In this document: positions 23,324-32,700 of the stretch, piece by piece | How positions within the stretch are numbered: the stretch's first letter is position 1 | Layout of the letters: the number at the start of each line of letters is the position of its first letter | Assembly: GCF_011395035.1 (NCBI RefSeq) | Contig: NZ_CP024768.1 | Span: 2,765,286 to 2,829,285 of the forward strand | DNA from: Pantoea cypripedii | GTDB taxonomy: Bacteria > Pseudomonadota > Gammaproteobacteria > Enterobacterales > Enterobacteriaceae | Direction of reading: 5' to 3' | DNA length: 64,000 nucleotides | The notes under the pieces: model-generated | The model's database searches: none | The model's input: only the letters and a program-made list of their open reading frames with translations | Told to the model about the DNA's origin: nothing | Position numbers and translations under genes: made by a program

Positions 23324-24439
23324 ATGCAACAACAACATCATCCTCTGCTTAGCGCGTCGCTGGGAACACAGCGCGAAATCTTTAGCTTCCACTTCAGTGG
23401 CGATGGACATAAACGTGTTTATATTCAGGCGGCACTGCATGGTGATGAGTTACCCGGCATGGCGGTGGCATGGTTTCTGAAACAGAAGTTGCTGGCGCTG
23501 GAGTCCGCCGGACAACTCAGAGCCTCATTCACGCTGGTACCGGTCGCCAATCCACTGGCGCTGGGTCAACACTGGCACGGTACGCACCTGGGGCGCTTTC
23601 ATACCCTCTCGGGTCAGGACTTCAACCGCCGTTTCCCGGCATTGGGTGAAACACTGGCCAGTGAACTGGCTGGTACGCTGACCCAGAGCGAATATGAAAA
23701 CAAACGACTGATTCGTGATGCCATCGACCGTCACTACCGTGACAAAATCGCCAAAACCGAACTGGATGCACAACGCTTCACACTGATGAGGATGGCAAGC
23801 CAGGCGGATTTGATGATCGACCTGCACTGCGACTGGGATGCGCTGCCACATTTGTACACCACACCTCACGCCTGGCCTGATATTGAGCCGCTGGCTCGCT
23901 GGCTGGGAAGTGAAGTCCAGCTGCTGGCGCAAATTTCCGGTGGTGAACCTTTTGATGAGGCCTGCTGTGAACCCTGGCTGACGCTGGCTGAACGTTTTGG
24001 CGACGAATATCCCATGCCGCGTGGCTTGCTACCGGTGACGCTGGAACTTCGTGGTGTGGCAGATGTTGCCGCCGATCAGGCGGAGAAAGATGCCGATGCC
24101 ATTATCAATGCGTTGATTGAGGGTGATTATATTGCCGGAGAGGTGGGTAAATCCCCTGCCCTGATTAACCCCGCGACACCATTAGCCGGATGTGAGTATA
24201 TTTTCGCCCCACACTCAGGTCTGATTCTTAATCGCCGTAAACTCGGCGAAAAGATAAAGGCAGGGGAAGTGGTCGCAGAGATTGTCGATCCCATTACTGA
24301 TCAGGTCACACCGTTGGTGGCGGAATTTGGCGGGGTGCTGTATGCACGTCATCTGATGAAGTTTGCAACGGCGGGCATGCTGGTGGTAAGACTTGCGGGG
24401 GAAAGTGCGGGTCGGGAAGGCGATTTGCTGGTGGGTTAA
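23324..24439 (+). CDS. Succinylglutamate desuccinylase/aspartoacylase-family deacylase (M14)
   Basis: A 371-residue zinc-dependent hydrolase of the AstE/AspA clan. The zinc ligands appear as H39 and E42 in A-L-H-G-D-E-L-P-G and H168 in D-L-H-C-D-W; E241 in T-L-E-L-R-G is the likely catalytic glutamate. The C-terminal third (about 290-371) is a beta-barrel-like extension with G-E-V-V-A-E-I-V-D-P, resembling a biotinyl/lipoyl fold and usual in this subfamily. These enzymes remove acyl groups from amino acids or related compounds; the substrate is unknown. It stands alone between two terminators. Confidence 0.85.
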   Translation: MQQQHHPLLSASLGTQREIFSFHFSGDGHKRVYIQAALHGDELPGMAVAWFLKQKLLALESAGQLRASFTLVPVANPLALGQHWHGTHLGRFHTLSGQDFNRRFPALGETLASELAGTLTQSEYENKRLIRDAIDRHYRDKIAKTELDAQRFTLMRMASQADLMIDLHCDWDALPHLYTTPHAWPDIEPLARWLGSEVQLLAQISGGEPFDEACCEPWLTLAERFGDEYPMPRGLLPVTLELRGVADVAADQAEKDADAIINALIEGDYIAGEVGKSPALINPATPLAGCEYIFAPHSGLILNRRKLGEKIKAGEVVAEIVDPITDQVTPLVAEFGGVLYARHLMKFATAGMLVVRLAGESAGREGDLLVG

Positions 24440-24443
24440 AAAA

Positions 24444-24469
24444 ATAAGGCTTCCCGAGGGAAGCCTTAT
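24444..24469. terminator. Bidirectional terminator between the deacylase gene and gnd
   Basis: ATAAGGCTTCCC pairs with GGGAAGCCTTAT around a two-base loop. The plus side is preceded by a run of A and the stem carries AT-rich ends, so it can serve both convergent genes. Confidence 0.85.
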
Positions 24470-24474
24470 CATTA

Positions 24475-25884
24475 TCAGTCCAGCCACTCGGTGTGGAACA
24501 CACCGTCTTTATCGATACGCTTGTAAGTATGCGCACCGAAGTAGTCACGCTGAGCCTGAATCAGGTTTGCCGGCAGAACTTCTGAACGATAGCTATCGTA
24601 GTAGGCAATCGCTGCGGAGAAGGTCGGCGTCGGGATGCCGTTCTGTACCGCATAAGCGACGACGTCACGCAGCGCCTGCTGATATTCGTCAGCGATATTC
24701 TTGAAGTACGGAGCCAGCAGCAGGTTCGCAATGTTCGCGTTTTCCGCGTAAGCATCGGTGATCTTCTGCAGGAACTGGGCACGGATGATACAGCCTGCAC
24801 GGAAGATTTTAGCAATCTCGCCATACTGCAGATCCCAGTTGTATTGCTCTGAAGCAGCACGCAGCTGAGAGAAGCCCTGAGCGTAAGAAACGATTTTGCC
24901 CAGGTACAGCGCACGGCGTACTTTCTCAACGAATTCAGCTTTGTCACCGGTGAAGGCTTTCGCCTGCGGACCGCTCAGCACTTTAGATGCGGCAACACGC
25001 TGAGTTTTCAGAGAAGACAGGTAACGTGCAAATACTGATTCGGTGATCAGTGACAGCGGTTCGCCCAGATCCAGCGAGCTTTGGCTGGTCCATTTACCGG
25101 TGCCTTTGTTAGCCGCTTCATCCAGAATCACATCAACCAGATATTTACCGTCTTCATCTTTCTTGGTGAAGATATCTTTGGTGATGTCAATCAGGTAGCT
25201 GCTCAGTTCACCGTTATTCCAGTCGGTGAAGGTTTTCGCCAGTTCTTCGTTGGTCAGACCGAGCGCACCTTTCAGCAGCGCGTAAGCTTCCGCGATCAGC
25301 TGCATGTCACCGTATTCGATGCCGTTGTGCACCATCTTCACGTAGTGACCCGCGCCATCCGGACCGATATAGGTCACACAGGCTTCGCCATCTTCGGCAC
25401 GTGCAGCGATTTTGTCCAGAATTGGCGCAACCAGCTCATAAGCTTCTTTCTGGCCACCAGGCATGATAGAAGGACCTTTCAGAGCGCCTTCTTCACCACC
25501 GGAAACACCAGTACCAATGAAGTTAAAGCCCTGGTCAGACAGTTCTTTATTACGACGGATGGTATCTTTGTAGAAGGTGTTACCGCCATCGATGAGGATA
25601 TCGCCCTTATCCAGATGCGGCGTCAGTGAAGCAATGGTTTTATCAGTAGCTTCACCAGCCTGTACCATCAGCAGGATACGACGGGGTTTTTCCAGTGAGT
25701 CAACAAACTCTTCAATGGTGTAGTAAGGCGCGAGTTTCTTGCCCTGATTCTCAGCAATGACTTCGTCAGTCTTTTCACGAGAACGGTTGAAGATAGATAC
25801 AGTGTAGCCGCGACTCTCAATGTTAAGCGCAAGGTTACGGCCCATTACCGCCATACCAACAACACCGATTTGTTGCTTGGACAT
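24475..25884 (-). CDS. gnd: 6-phosphogluconate dehydrogenase, decarboxylating
   Basis: This enzyme converts 6-phosphogluconate to ribulose 5-phosphate with NADP+ in the oxidative pentose phosphate pathway. The 469 residues begin with the Rossmann segment I-G-V-V-G-M-A-V-M-G-R-N-L-A and N-R-S for NADP+; G-V-S-G-G-E-E-G-A near residue 130 and V-K-M-V-H-N-G-I-E-Y hold the catalytic Lys. The length is one residue more than E. coli Gnd. A GGAGTAAG ribosome site precedes the ATG. As in other enterics it flanks the O-antigen locus, here on its his side. Confidence 0.98.
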   Translation of the reverse strand: MSKQQIGVVGMAVMGRNLALNIESRGYTVSIFNRSREKTDEVIAENQGKKLAPYYTIEEFVDSLEKPRRILLMVQAGEATDKTIASLTPHLDKGDILIDGGNTFYKDTIRRNKELSDQGFNFIGTGVSGGEEGALKGPSIMPGGQKEAYELVAPILDKIAARAEDGEACVTYIGPDGAGHYVKMVHNGIEYGDMQLIAEAYALLKGALGLTNEELAKTFTDWNNGELSSYLIDITKDIFTKKDEDGKYLVDVILDEAANKGTGKWTSQSSLDLGEPLSLITESVFARYLSSLKTQRVAASKVLSGPQAKAFTGDKAEFVEKVRRALYLGKIVSYAQGFSQLRAASEQYNWDLQYGEIAKIFRAGCIIRAQFLQKITDAYAENANIANLLLAPYFKNIADEYQQALRDVVAYAVQNGIPTPTFSAAIAYYDSYRSEVLPANLIQAQRDYFGAHTYKRIDKDGVFHTEWLD

Positions 25885-26119
25885 TTCTTACTCCTGTCTG
25901 GATATAAAAGCTCTAACAGCTTTGGCCTTATCTAAGGGAAGTATCGATTACATTATCAATGACCGCACCATCATACATCACCAATGATGCTAAGCGCTCT
26001 CCCAAAAAACACGAATCGATAATTTCAAATCACTGATAAAAATGAGGTTTTAATTTGTACAATCTTGACCATCATGAGATTTTATCGTCCGTACAACCTC
26101 GTATTATCGGAATGACTTG
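25885..26119. other. gnd upstream region
   Basis: An AT-rich 235-base gap between the end of the O-antigen operon and gnd. It must contain the gnd promoter on the minus strand; a TTGACA hexamer (minus strand, about 26098-26103) is the best -35 candidate, but no good -10 is spaced correctly. No coding frame is seen. Confidence 0.4.
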
Positions 26120-26938
26120 TCAAACATTTCGTGCCTGAGGAAGCTCTGATAAACAACGCGTGTTCAATGCATCGCGGTCTGTATCCAGGAACCATCCCCA
26201 CTTATTAAAGTAGCGAACAGCAGAAAAAACATGGTACATCAGGAACTTGACATCACGGTATGAGCGTCGCTGCGATTCATGTACCACGATTGAACCGGGA
26301 CAATATTCAACCGGTAATGCCGATGTACAGACCCGACGGCTGAGATCCACATCTTCCAGATAGAGGAAAAAACGCTCATCAAAACCACCGGTCTTTTGCA
26401 GGGCTTGCCGGCTGATCAGCATAAAGCAGCCTGACAATGAAGGTGCGAAAAAAGAACAGCTGTAATCGGCATGGCGCAGTTCGTAATCCTGATTCATTTT
26501 GTCAGCAAGTGACGAACCAAAGCGACGGACAAAAAGCTGCCAGGGCTTAGGCAACAGCTTACAACCATGCTGCAAGCTGCCATCAGGATAGACAACTTTT
26601 GGTATTGAAAGCCCTGTTTGCCGCTGCATACTGAAGCTATACAGCTTATCAACCTGCCCGGTAGAGAAAGAGATGTCAGGATTACACACCAGAATGTAGT
26701 CGCAGTCCTGATTGAACTTTTGGAATACCGCATTGTGACCGCTGCCAAACCCACGATTAACAGCCAGCTTGATCACTTCAATTTTAGGGTGGCTTAAGCC
26801 ATCCAGCCAGCTGCAATGACCACCGTTATCGACGATACAAATCTTATCGATACTTTCCTCGGAAAATAACGATTCCAGCGTTTTTTCGATATCCGCCTGG
26901 CTATGGCGATATAAAACTAAGGAGGCAATAATTTTCAC
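26120..26938 (-). CDS. GT2 glycosyltransferase, WbbL-like rhamnosyltransferase
   Basis: A 272-residue GT-A enzyme. C-N-P-D-I-S-F near residue 87 is the N-P-D donor/metal motif of the rhamnosyltransferase branch, and F-L-Y-L-E-D-V-D-L-S-R-R near residue 193 is the catalytic E-D-x-D segment. Known relatives such as WbbL add L-rhamnose to GlcNAc-PP-undecaprenol, which would fit the rmlBDAC genes in the locus, but acceptor and linkage are inferred. It is the last gene of the O-antigen operon, 15 bases after the preceding GT2 gene. Confidence 0.83.
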   Translation of the reverse strand: MKIIASLVLYRHSQADIEKTLESLFSEESIDKICIVDNGGHCSWLDGLSHPKIEVIKLAVNRGFGSGHNAVFQKFNQDCDYILVCNPDISFSTGQVDKLYSFSMQRQTGLSIPKVVYPDGSLQHGCKLLPKPWQLFVRRFGSSLADKMNQDYELRHADYSCSFFAPSLSGCFMLISRQALQKTGGFDERFFLYLEDVDLSRRVCTSALPVEYCPGSIVVHESQRRSYRDVKFLMYHVFSAVRYFNKWGWFLDTDRDALNTRCLSELPQARNV

Positions 26939-26953
26939 TGAAACACCAGTTGG

Positions 26954-27883
26954 TTACATACGGTTCAATAGTGTGTAAGACACAGTGGTTAGCGTACCAG
27001 CCAACTGTTGGTGATAGACACCTGAATGCCTGAGCAAACGTAAACGCTGTATTAATGAGCTATTGCGGATAGCAAAAAAATCATTAAGTCTGCGTTGGTT
27101 GTCAGCAGTCATCTGCCCACCTATCAACCTCATCATGGCAATATTAGTATCATTCCAGGCAGCCTTTCGCCCATGGTGTGCTTTCCGAAAATTAGCAATG
27201 CGCGTCATAAGACCCATGCCATTACCAATGACGTTGTTATCGTGCTGACGATATAAAACGGTTGGTTTACGATCAAAGAAAACATGGCCACCACAGGCTG
27301 TCACGACGAGGTACAATGCCCAGTCATGAATCACCATCTCGCCATCAGCTACCTGCCTCAACAATTCGCGTGCTTTATTATTGAACACCATGGTATTACC
27401 GCTTGCGATATTCTGCAGTAAAGCATTAGCGAATGAAGGGGGTTTAGCATAATCAGGAGAAAAGCCGACCTTTTCTCCGTTAGTGTTGATAAGTTCTGTC
27501 CGGCTGCAATAGAGTGCAGGAATCTCTGCATCAATTGTATCAAGCCAGTTTACGGCCCGTTCTAACTTATCATTTATCCAGATATCGTCCTGATCAGAAA
27601 AAGCATAATAGGACGCATTAATATTTTCATTATTGATTAATGAAACAAAATTGCGACAAACTCCCTGCCGGGGACCTTCGAGCAGGTTAACAGACTGCGA
27701 CACAGACAGGGAAAAATCTTTAATAGCGCCCAATCCCTCATCTGAGGACCCATCGTCTGAAGCCCATAAAGACCAGTTGTTGTACGTCTGTCGCTTATAT
27801 GAATCCAGTTGCTGATTGATGAAGCGGGCACCATTATAGGTGCCCAGCAGAATAGCAACAGAAGATGAAGAGTTATTCATCAT
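26954..27883 (-). CDS. GT2 glycosyltransferase (probable rhamnosyltransferase)
   Basis: A 309-residue GT-A protein. A-I-L-L-G-T-Y-N-G-A-R-F-I opens the domain, S-D-D-G-S-S-D lies near residue 41, and F-S-D-Q-D-D-I-W near residue 95 is the D-x-D motif of the RfbF/RfbG-type branch. D-W-A-L-Y-L lies in the catalytic half. This branch includes alpha-L-rhamnosyl- and galactosyltransferases of O-antigen loci. The precise donor is not determinable. The start lies 7 bases from the end of the upstream HAD gene, in the same operon. Confidence 0.82.
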   Translation of the reverse strand: MMNNSSSSVAILLGTYNGARFINQQLDSYKRQTYNNWSLWASDDGSSDEGLGAIKDFSLSVSQSVNLLEGPRQGVCRNFVSLINNENINASYYAFSDQDDIWINDKLERAVNWLDTIDAEIPALYCSRTELINTNGEKVGFSPDYAKPPSFANALLQNIASGNTMVFNNKARELLRQVADGEMVIHDWALYLVVTACGGHVFFDRKPTVLYRQHDNNVIGNGMGLMTRIANFRKAHHGRKAAWNDTNIAMMRLIGGQMTADNQRRLNDFFAIRNSSLIQRLRLLRHSGVYHQQLAGTLTTVSYTLLNRM

Positions 27884-27889
27884 TAATAT

Positions 27890-29731
27890 TCATGGCTTCT
27901 TGAAATAATCTGCAAATTTCACGGTTTGATTGCGAGAACTCCCCCAGGAATCAAAATTCTCAACTTGTTGAAAAAGTGGATTCTGGCGCCAGCTATCTTT
28001 TGTTACCAGCTCGACGAGAGGAGAGGATAACTGCAATGGAGTCAGGCTAACCTGAAGTTTACCAATCAGGTTATGGTAATCGTTGCAAAAGGCATCGACA
28101 CCGATATTGAGCTTATCATTAATAACGTTATGATCTTTTGCCTTGGAACGCCCCACATCGGTAACAGGAATTACACGCTTACCAACCGGTTTATAGCCAA
28201 TAACTGTATTATGTGGTGCAGAGAAGAAGAGTTCCACTGCAACGCGATTTTCATAGACTTTATCAATAACGGCCTGAGGGAATGATTCGGCATTAATTAA
28301 TGCCTTCATATTCATATGTGAATCACGACGTCTGCGTTCAATTGTGTTAGCAAGGCAAAAATAATAACCCACCACATTGATATTGAAGAAAGATTTCACA
28401 GTTTGCTCAAATGCTTCCTGTGTCGTGCCGCTCCAACCCACATCCACCAGGGCAATGGTATCGCCGGGTTTAATGCCCAGACTATTGAGATAAATAAAAA
28501 GTCCACGACGATTTCGCTGACAAACTTTTAAAATCTCAGCCTTGTAGCCAAGCAGGAATTTTTGAACTAATGCGTAATTATCTGGTTTGATGATCATTTG
28601 TGGTGGCACACCCAGCGAATACATCACATCATCGGTGGGCGGCTCAATACCAATTCGTTCCAATAACTCACCAGGTGACAAGCCATCCGAACCTGACATC
28701 AGGAAATTTATATGTTGACCAAAATTATCTTCTGTCATCAGCGCCAGATTGAACGCGATGCGGGACCCCATAAAATATGAAAAATCAGGGAGTCGATCGC
28801 TAAAATAGTTCCGGGCCAGACGTTCTAGCGAGAAACCATCACGAGAGACAAACAGAAGATTATCTACTTCGTCTTTAATACATTGCTTTCTGATCCACTC
28901 AAGAAAGCCTAGCGTTGCCGAACCCTGATAAACATATCCTAACTGCTGAAAAGTATGATTCGGGACTTCTTCAGGCGCACTTGTCCGATAGAGCCCCTCG
29001 ATCAAAGAGGTGCCAAGTGACTGACCTTTGAGCTTAGAACGCAGATGCTTAGTACGGAGATGCTCAGGCTGGTAATGCCAAACCTTCAACCCTTTCTCCC
29101 GGGGCCGAACAACATCGGCAAGCTCATTATCGCCAATGTGCAAAATGTCATCTGCTGATACTTCGCAATCCTGAATAATAAAATCAAAGATCTCGCCTGT
29201 ATCACGTTTGGTTGCATTGCGTGTAGCTGAAATATAAAGGGGAACCTGAGGTATATTATATTTATCTAATGCAGCACGGAAAAACTCCTCCCCCATATAC
29301 ATATCTGAAGTAATGACAACGGTTTTTCCGGCAGCTAGCATCTCGTTAAAAAACTTGAGAAAGAAAGGATTTGGTTCAACAAGTGCCAGCTCAATATCGT
29401 ATTCTGCACGAGCCAAAGTGCCAACATCACTTCTTACATCAGGGAATTGATTATAGATATTCTCTAATGTAATTTCCTTTCTTCCCTCTTTAACCATTTG
29501 TTTGAAAGCAAGAGCCTGGGCCTTCCTGCGTAACTGGCGGAAGTTATCAAGCCCAAACTTACAACCAACAAGGTCAAAAGCATCCTCTGGATCATTGAGA
29601 GGCCGAACAAACAGGGTATCAAAAAAATCAAAAGAAATAACTCTGGCCTGCTTAGCCTGGTGGCGCAATGATGCTAATTCCATTTCATCATCCTTAAAAT
29701 TCATCGTTTTTAATATGTCTTCATCATTCAT
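27890..29731 (-). CDS. HAD-like protein of polysaccharide loci (COG5610 type)
   Basis: A 613-residue protein with an N-terminal HAD-like domain (about 28-225): V-I-S-F-D-F-F-D-T-L-F holds the nucleophile-position D35, T-S-D-M-Y-M is motif II and H-I-G-D-N-E-L-A-D-V is motif IV. In motif I the usual second Asp is replaced by Phe, as in dehalogenase-like rather than phosphatase members. The C-terminal half has L-L-F-V-S-R-D-G-F-S-L and L-V-D-V-G-W-S-G-T, recurring in this family, whose members occur beside GTs in O-antigen loci and have no proven activity. Start overlaps the upstream giant gene by ATGA. Confidence 0.8.
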   Translation of the reverse strand: MNDEDILKTMNFKDDEMELASLRHQAKQARVISFDFFDTLFVRPLNDPEDAFDLVGCKFGLDNFRQLRRKAQALAFKQMVKEGRKEITLENIYNQFPDVRSDVGTLARAEYDIELALVEPNPFFLKFFNEMLAAGKTVVITSDMYMGEEFFRAALDKYNIPQVPLYISATRNATKRDTGEIFDFIIQDCEVSADDILHIGDNELADVVRPREKGLKVWHYQPEHLRTKHLRSKLKGQSLGTSLIEGLYRTSAPEEVPNHTFQQLGYVYQGSATLGFLEWIRKQCIKDEVDNLLFVSRDGFSLERLARNYFSDRLPDFSYFMGSRIAFNLALMTEDNFGQHINFLMSGSDGLSPGELLERIGIEPPTDDVMYSLGVPPQMIIKPDNYALVQKFLLGYKAEILKVCQRNRRGLFIYLNSLGIKPGDTIALVDVGWSGTTQEAFEQTVKSFFNINVVGYYFCLANTIERRRRDSHMNMKALINAESFPQAVIDKVYENRVAVELFFSAPHNTVIGYKPVGKRVIPVTDVGRSKAKDHNVINDKLNIGVDAFCNDYHNLIGKLQVSLTPLQLSSPLVELVTKDSWRQNPLFQQVENFDSWGSSRNQTVKFADYFKKP

Positions 29732-32700
29732 TTCATGATCTCAAAGTTATAACCATTAGATGAAAAATTGATATTAAAAAATGGATCATATTGATAATAC
29801 TGTGGGTGTTTATTATTAAGGCGACTGAGTTCATTCATCAGTCGATTGTATTTTTCAGTGCTCATATGATCCAGACCGCGCGATAATGACTCGTGATGAA
29901 TCAGCGTTACAGCCTGGCACATCACATTGTAATAGCCTTCTTCAACCAAAAGCATACAAAGATCAACATCATTATAAGCAACCGGGAAGGTCTCATCAAA
30001 ACCACCGATTTTTTCATATTTAGCACGCTCAACCATTAAACAGGCACCAGTAACAGCAAGCCAGTTATACTCAATTTGGTTTCGCAGAAAATAACCTGGA
30101 TGATCTTTATGCTGACGCAAGTACGCATGCATCGGACCCGCATGCAGATTGATAATGCCCGCATGCTGCATGCTATGTCCGTCCGCATAGAGAAGCTTCG
30201 CACCAACCGCACCTATATGTTTTTGCTGAGCGTAGCCACCCAGGCGTTCCAGCCAATCGGCCTGCATCACTTCGGTGTCATCATTCAGAAATAACAACAA
30301 TTCGCCTGATGAGTTCGCCACACCAATATTATTCAGTTCCGAGAAATTGAATGGTACATCATGCCGAATTACTTTTACGCCTTCTCGCTTATTCAGTGTT
30401 GCTAAATAATCCAGCGCTGCTGGCTGTTGAGAACCGTTATCAACAACCACGATTTCAAAGTTATGCCAGCGAGTCTTCTCAAAAATAGAATCAATACAGC
30501 GCGCGAGCACTTCATGATTATCCCGACTAGGAATAATGATCGATACCAGCGTATTATCTTTAATGTGATAATTAACGCGAAAATATCCTAAATACCCGTT
30601 AAGTTCTTCAACTTCACCTTTGATACCACGACGCTCAAGAGCAGCTTCACGCACTGCCTTAGATGCAGCGAGAACGTAAGGTTTTGCTGTAATATCCGAT
30701 GCCACAGAAGCAGGAATAATACGCCAGTGATAAAGGATTTTAGGGATATGACTAATTTTATCGGTAATTTCACTAAGACGTAATATGAAATCCCAATCCT
30801 GACAACCATTGTATTCTGAACGCAATCCACCTAACTCAAGTGCTTTGCTGCGGCGAACACAAGCTGCATGGCAAGTATACATCGTGCCCATCATGGTATC
30901 AGGTGACCAATCCGGTTTGAAATGTGGTTGTGAGAAATCACCCTCTGGTGTGAATTTATCCTCATCGCTGTAGATAAAGTCGGGATCTTCCTCATTGATG
31001 CATTGCACAAATTCGTACAGACAATCATCGGTCAATTCATCATCATGATCCAGGAAGACAATATAATCGCCCATCGCTGTCTCAATCGCCACATTTGTCG
31101 CACCCGCAATCCCCTGGTTTTCAGGCATATGAATCACCTTAATACGAGGATCATTAAACGCATCTAGCGCTGGGACAATCTCAGGCATCGGACTGCAATC
31201 ATTAGCTAATACCAGTTCCCAGTTTTCATACCATTGATTTTTTACCGAGTTAACCATCAACTCAAGCAAATCTAACGGCGTGTTATAAATTGGGACAATG
31301 ATGCTGAATGTTGGCTTAATTTCCAGCTCAGAAATTAAATCTTCATAATGATGAGGTTTTCTCGCCGGGATATAAACATACTCATCCGGACGCTCGGAAA
31401 AATGATAAGTCCCATCATTATGATGGCTTATAAATACCGGAGGACGGGATGCATCGATCGGATTTTGCAGCTGCTTGTCATAAACAGCCTGAATGAAAGA
31501 CGGATGGTGAGCGAACCAGCTCGGGCGGATTTTCATCGCTAGCGTCAGCGCTTTCGCCTTGTAACGCTCAGGTAAACGATAGTAGAGGGAACGAGCACTG
31601 CTCCGTAAATTACGCTTAAGCTTAGCCATTGCTGAATGTTGTAATGCTCTTCTCACCACTTGTCCGGCCTTAACTTTAATACGCTGACCAAGGTAAAAAC
31701 AACGGAAAAATATCCGTTTGGCAGGTCCACGCACAGCAAATGGCACCCGCCGGCCCAACACACGGAATGGTGCTGAGATTTTCCAACTGGCGGAGGTCAA
31801 AATACTATCCATATCATGCTTGTATTGCGCCAGTAAATTGGCATCATGCTGATGAGCAGCTTGAATAGCCTGCAGTTGTTGACGCAGCTCAGCCGAAATA
31901 GCTTCTTCGCGGTTTAGCGATGTTTTTAATTCGTCAATTTGCACACTATCATTATTATGCGTGGTTTCAGCCAGTCCTTTTAATGACGTGAAGTCCTCAG
32001 CATTCACCCAATATTCAGCACGTATTGTAAGATTTAATGTCTTCAGCGTGGTATAAATTTCTTGTTCATCTTTATGTTGCGCCTGAGAAAGAAATGAGGC
32101 CTCTTCTTTTAAATAACTTCTCAGATTTTCGCTATCCACCTGAAAACCTACCGCTTTTAACACTGCGAGACACAGTTCTGAAATGTTGTTGGTCAAACAA
32201 TAGCGGCTATTGCCTACTGATGTGATACGCAGGAATGAATGGAATACACCACGGAATGCCAAATAACCTAATGTAACTTTATCAGCAGCTTCCCATTCCT
32301 GATCAAAAAAGACATAATTGCCAGTACTATCGAGAATAACATTAAATGGTAGTGCATCTAAATATTCGACAGGTAACGAGGTCTCAGGATCGAGCTCTAA
32401 TGATTTTCCTGTACGAAGCAAAACCTGATTAATCCACCCTCTCGCCCAGTCGGCAACTTCCTCAATTTGCCAATGTGGACGATTGATTATATGCACAAAA
32501 TCAACCCACAATGACTGACCTTTAATGAAAACTTCTGAATATTCAACAGGCACAACATCTGTGGTTAAATTACCACCATCCTGAATAATGCTTGTCGTTA
32601 ATTCATTCTCTTTACTAACAAAAGCAATGGTTTTACGCAACGCGACCTGACGACTGTCAGAGTAATGGAAAGCCGCAACACCCTGATTTAACTCTGGCTG

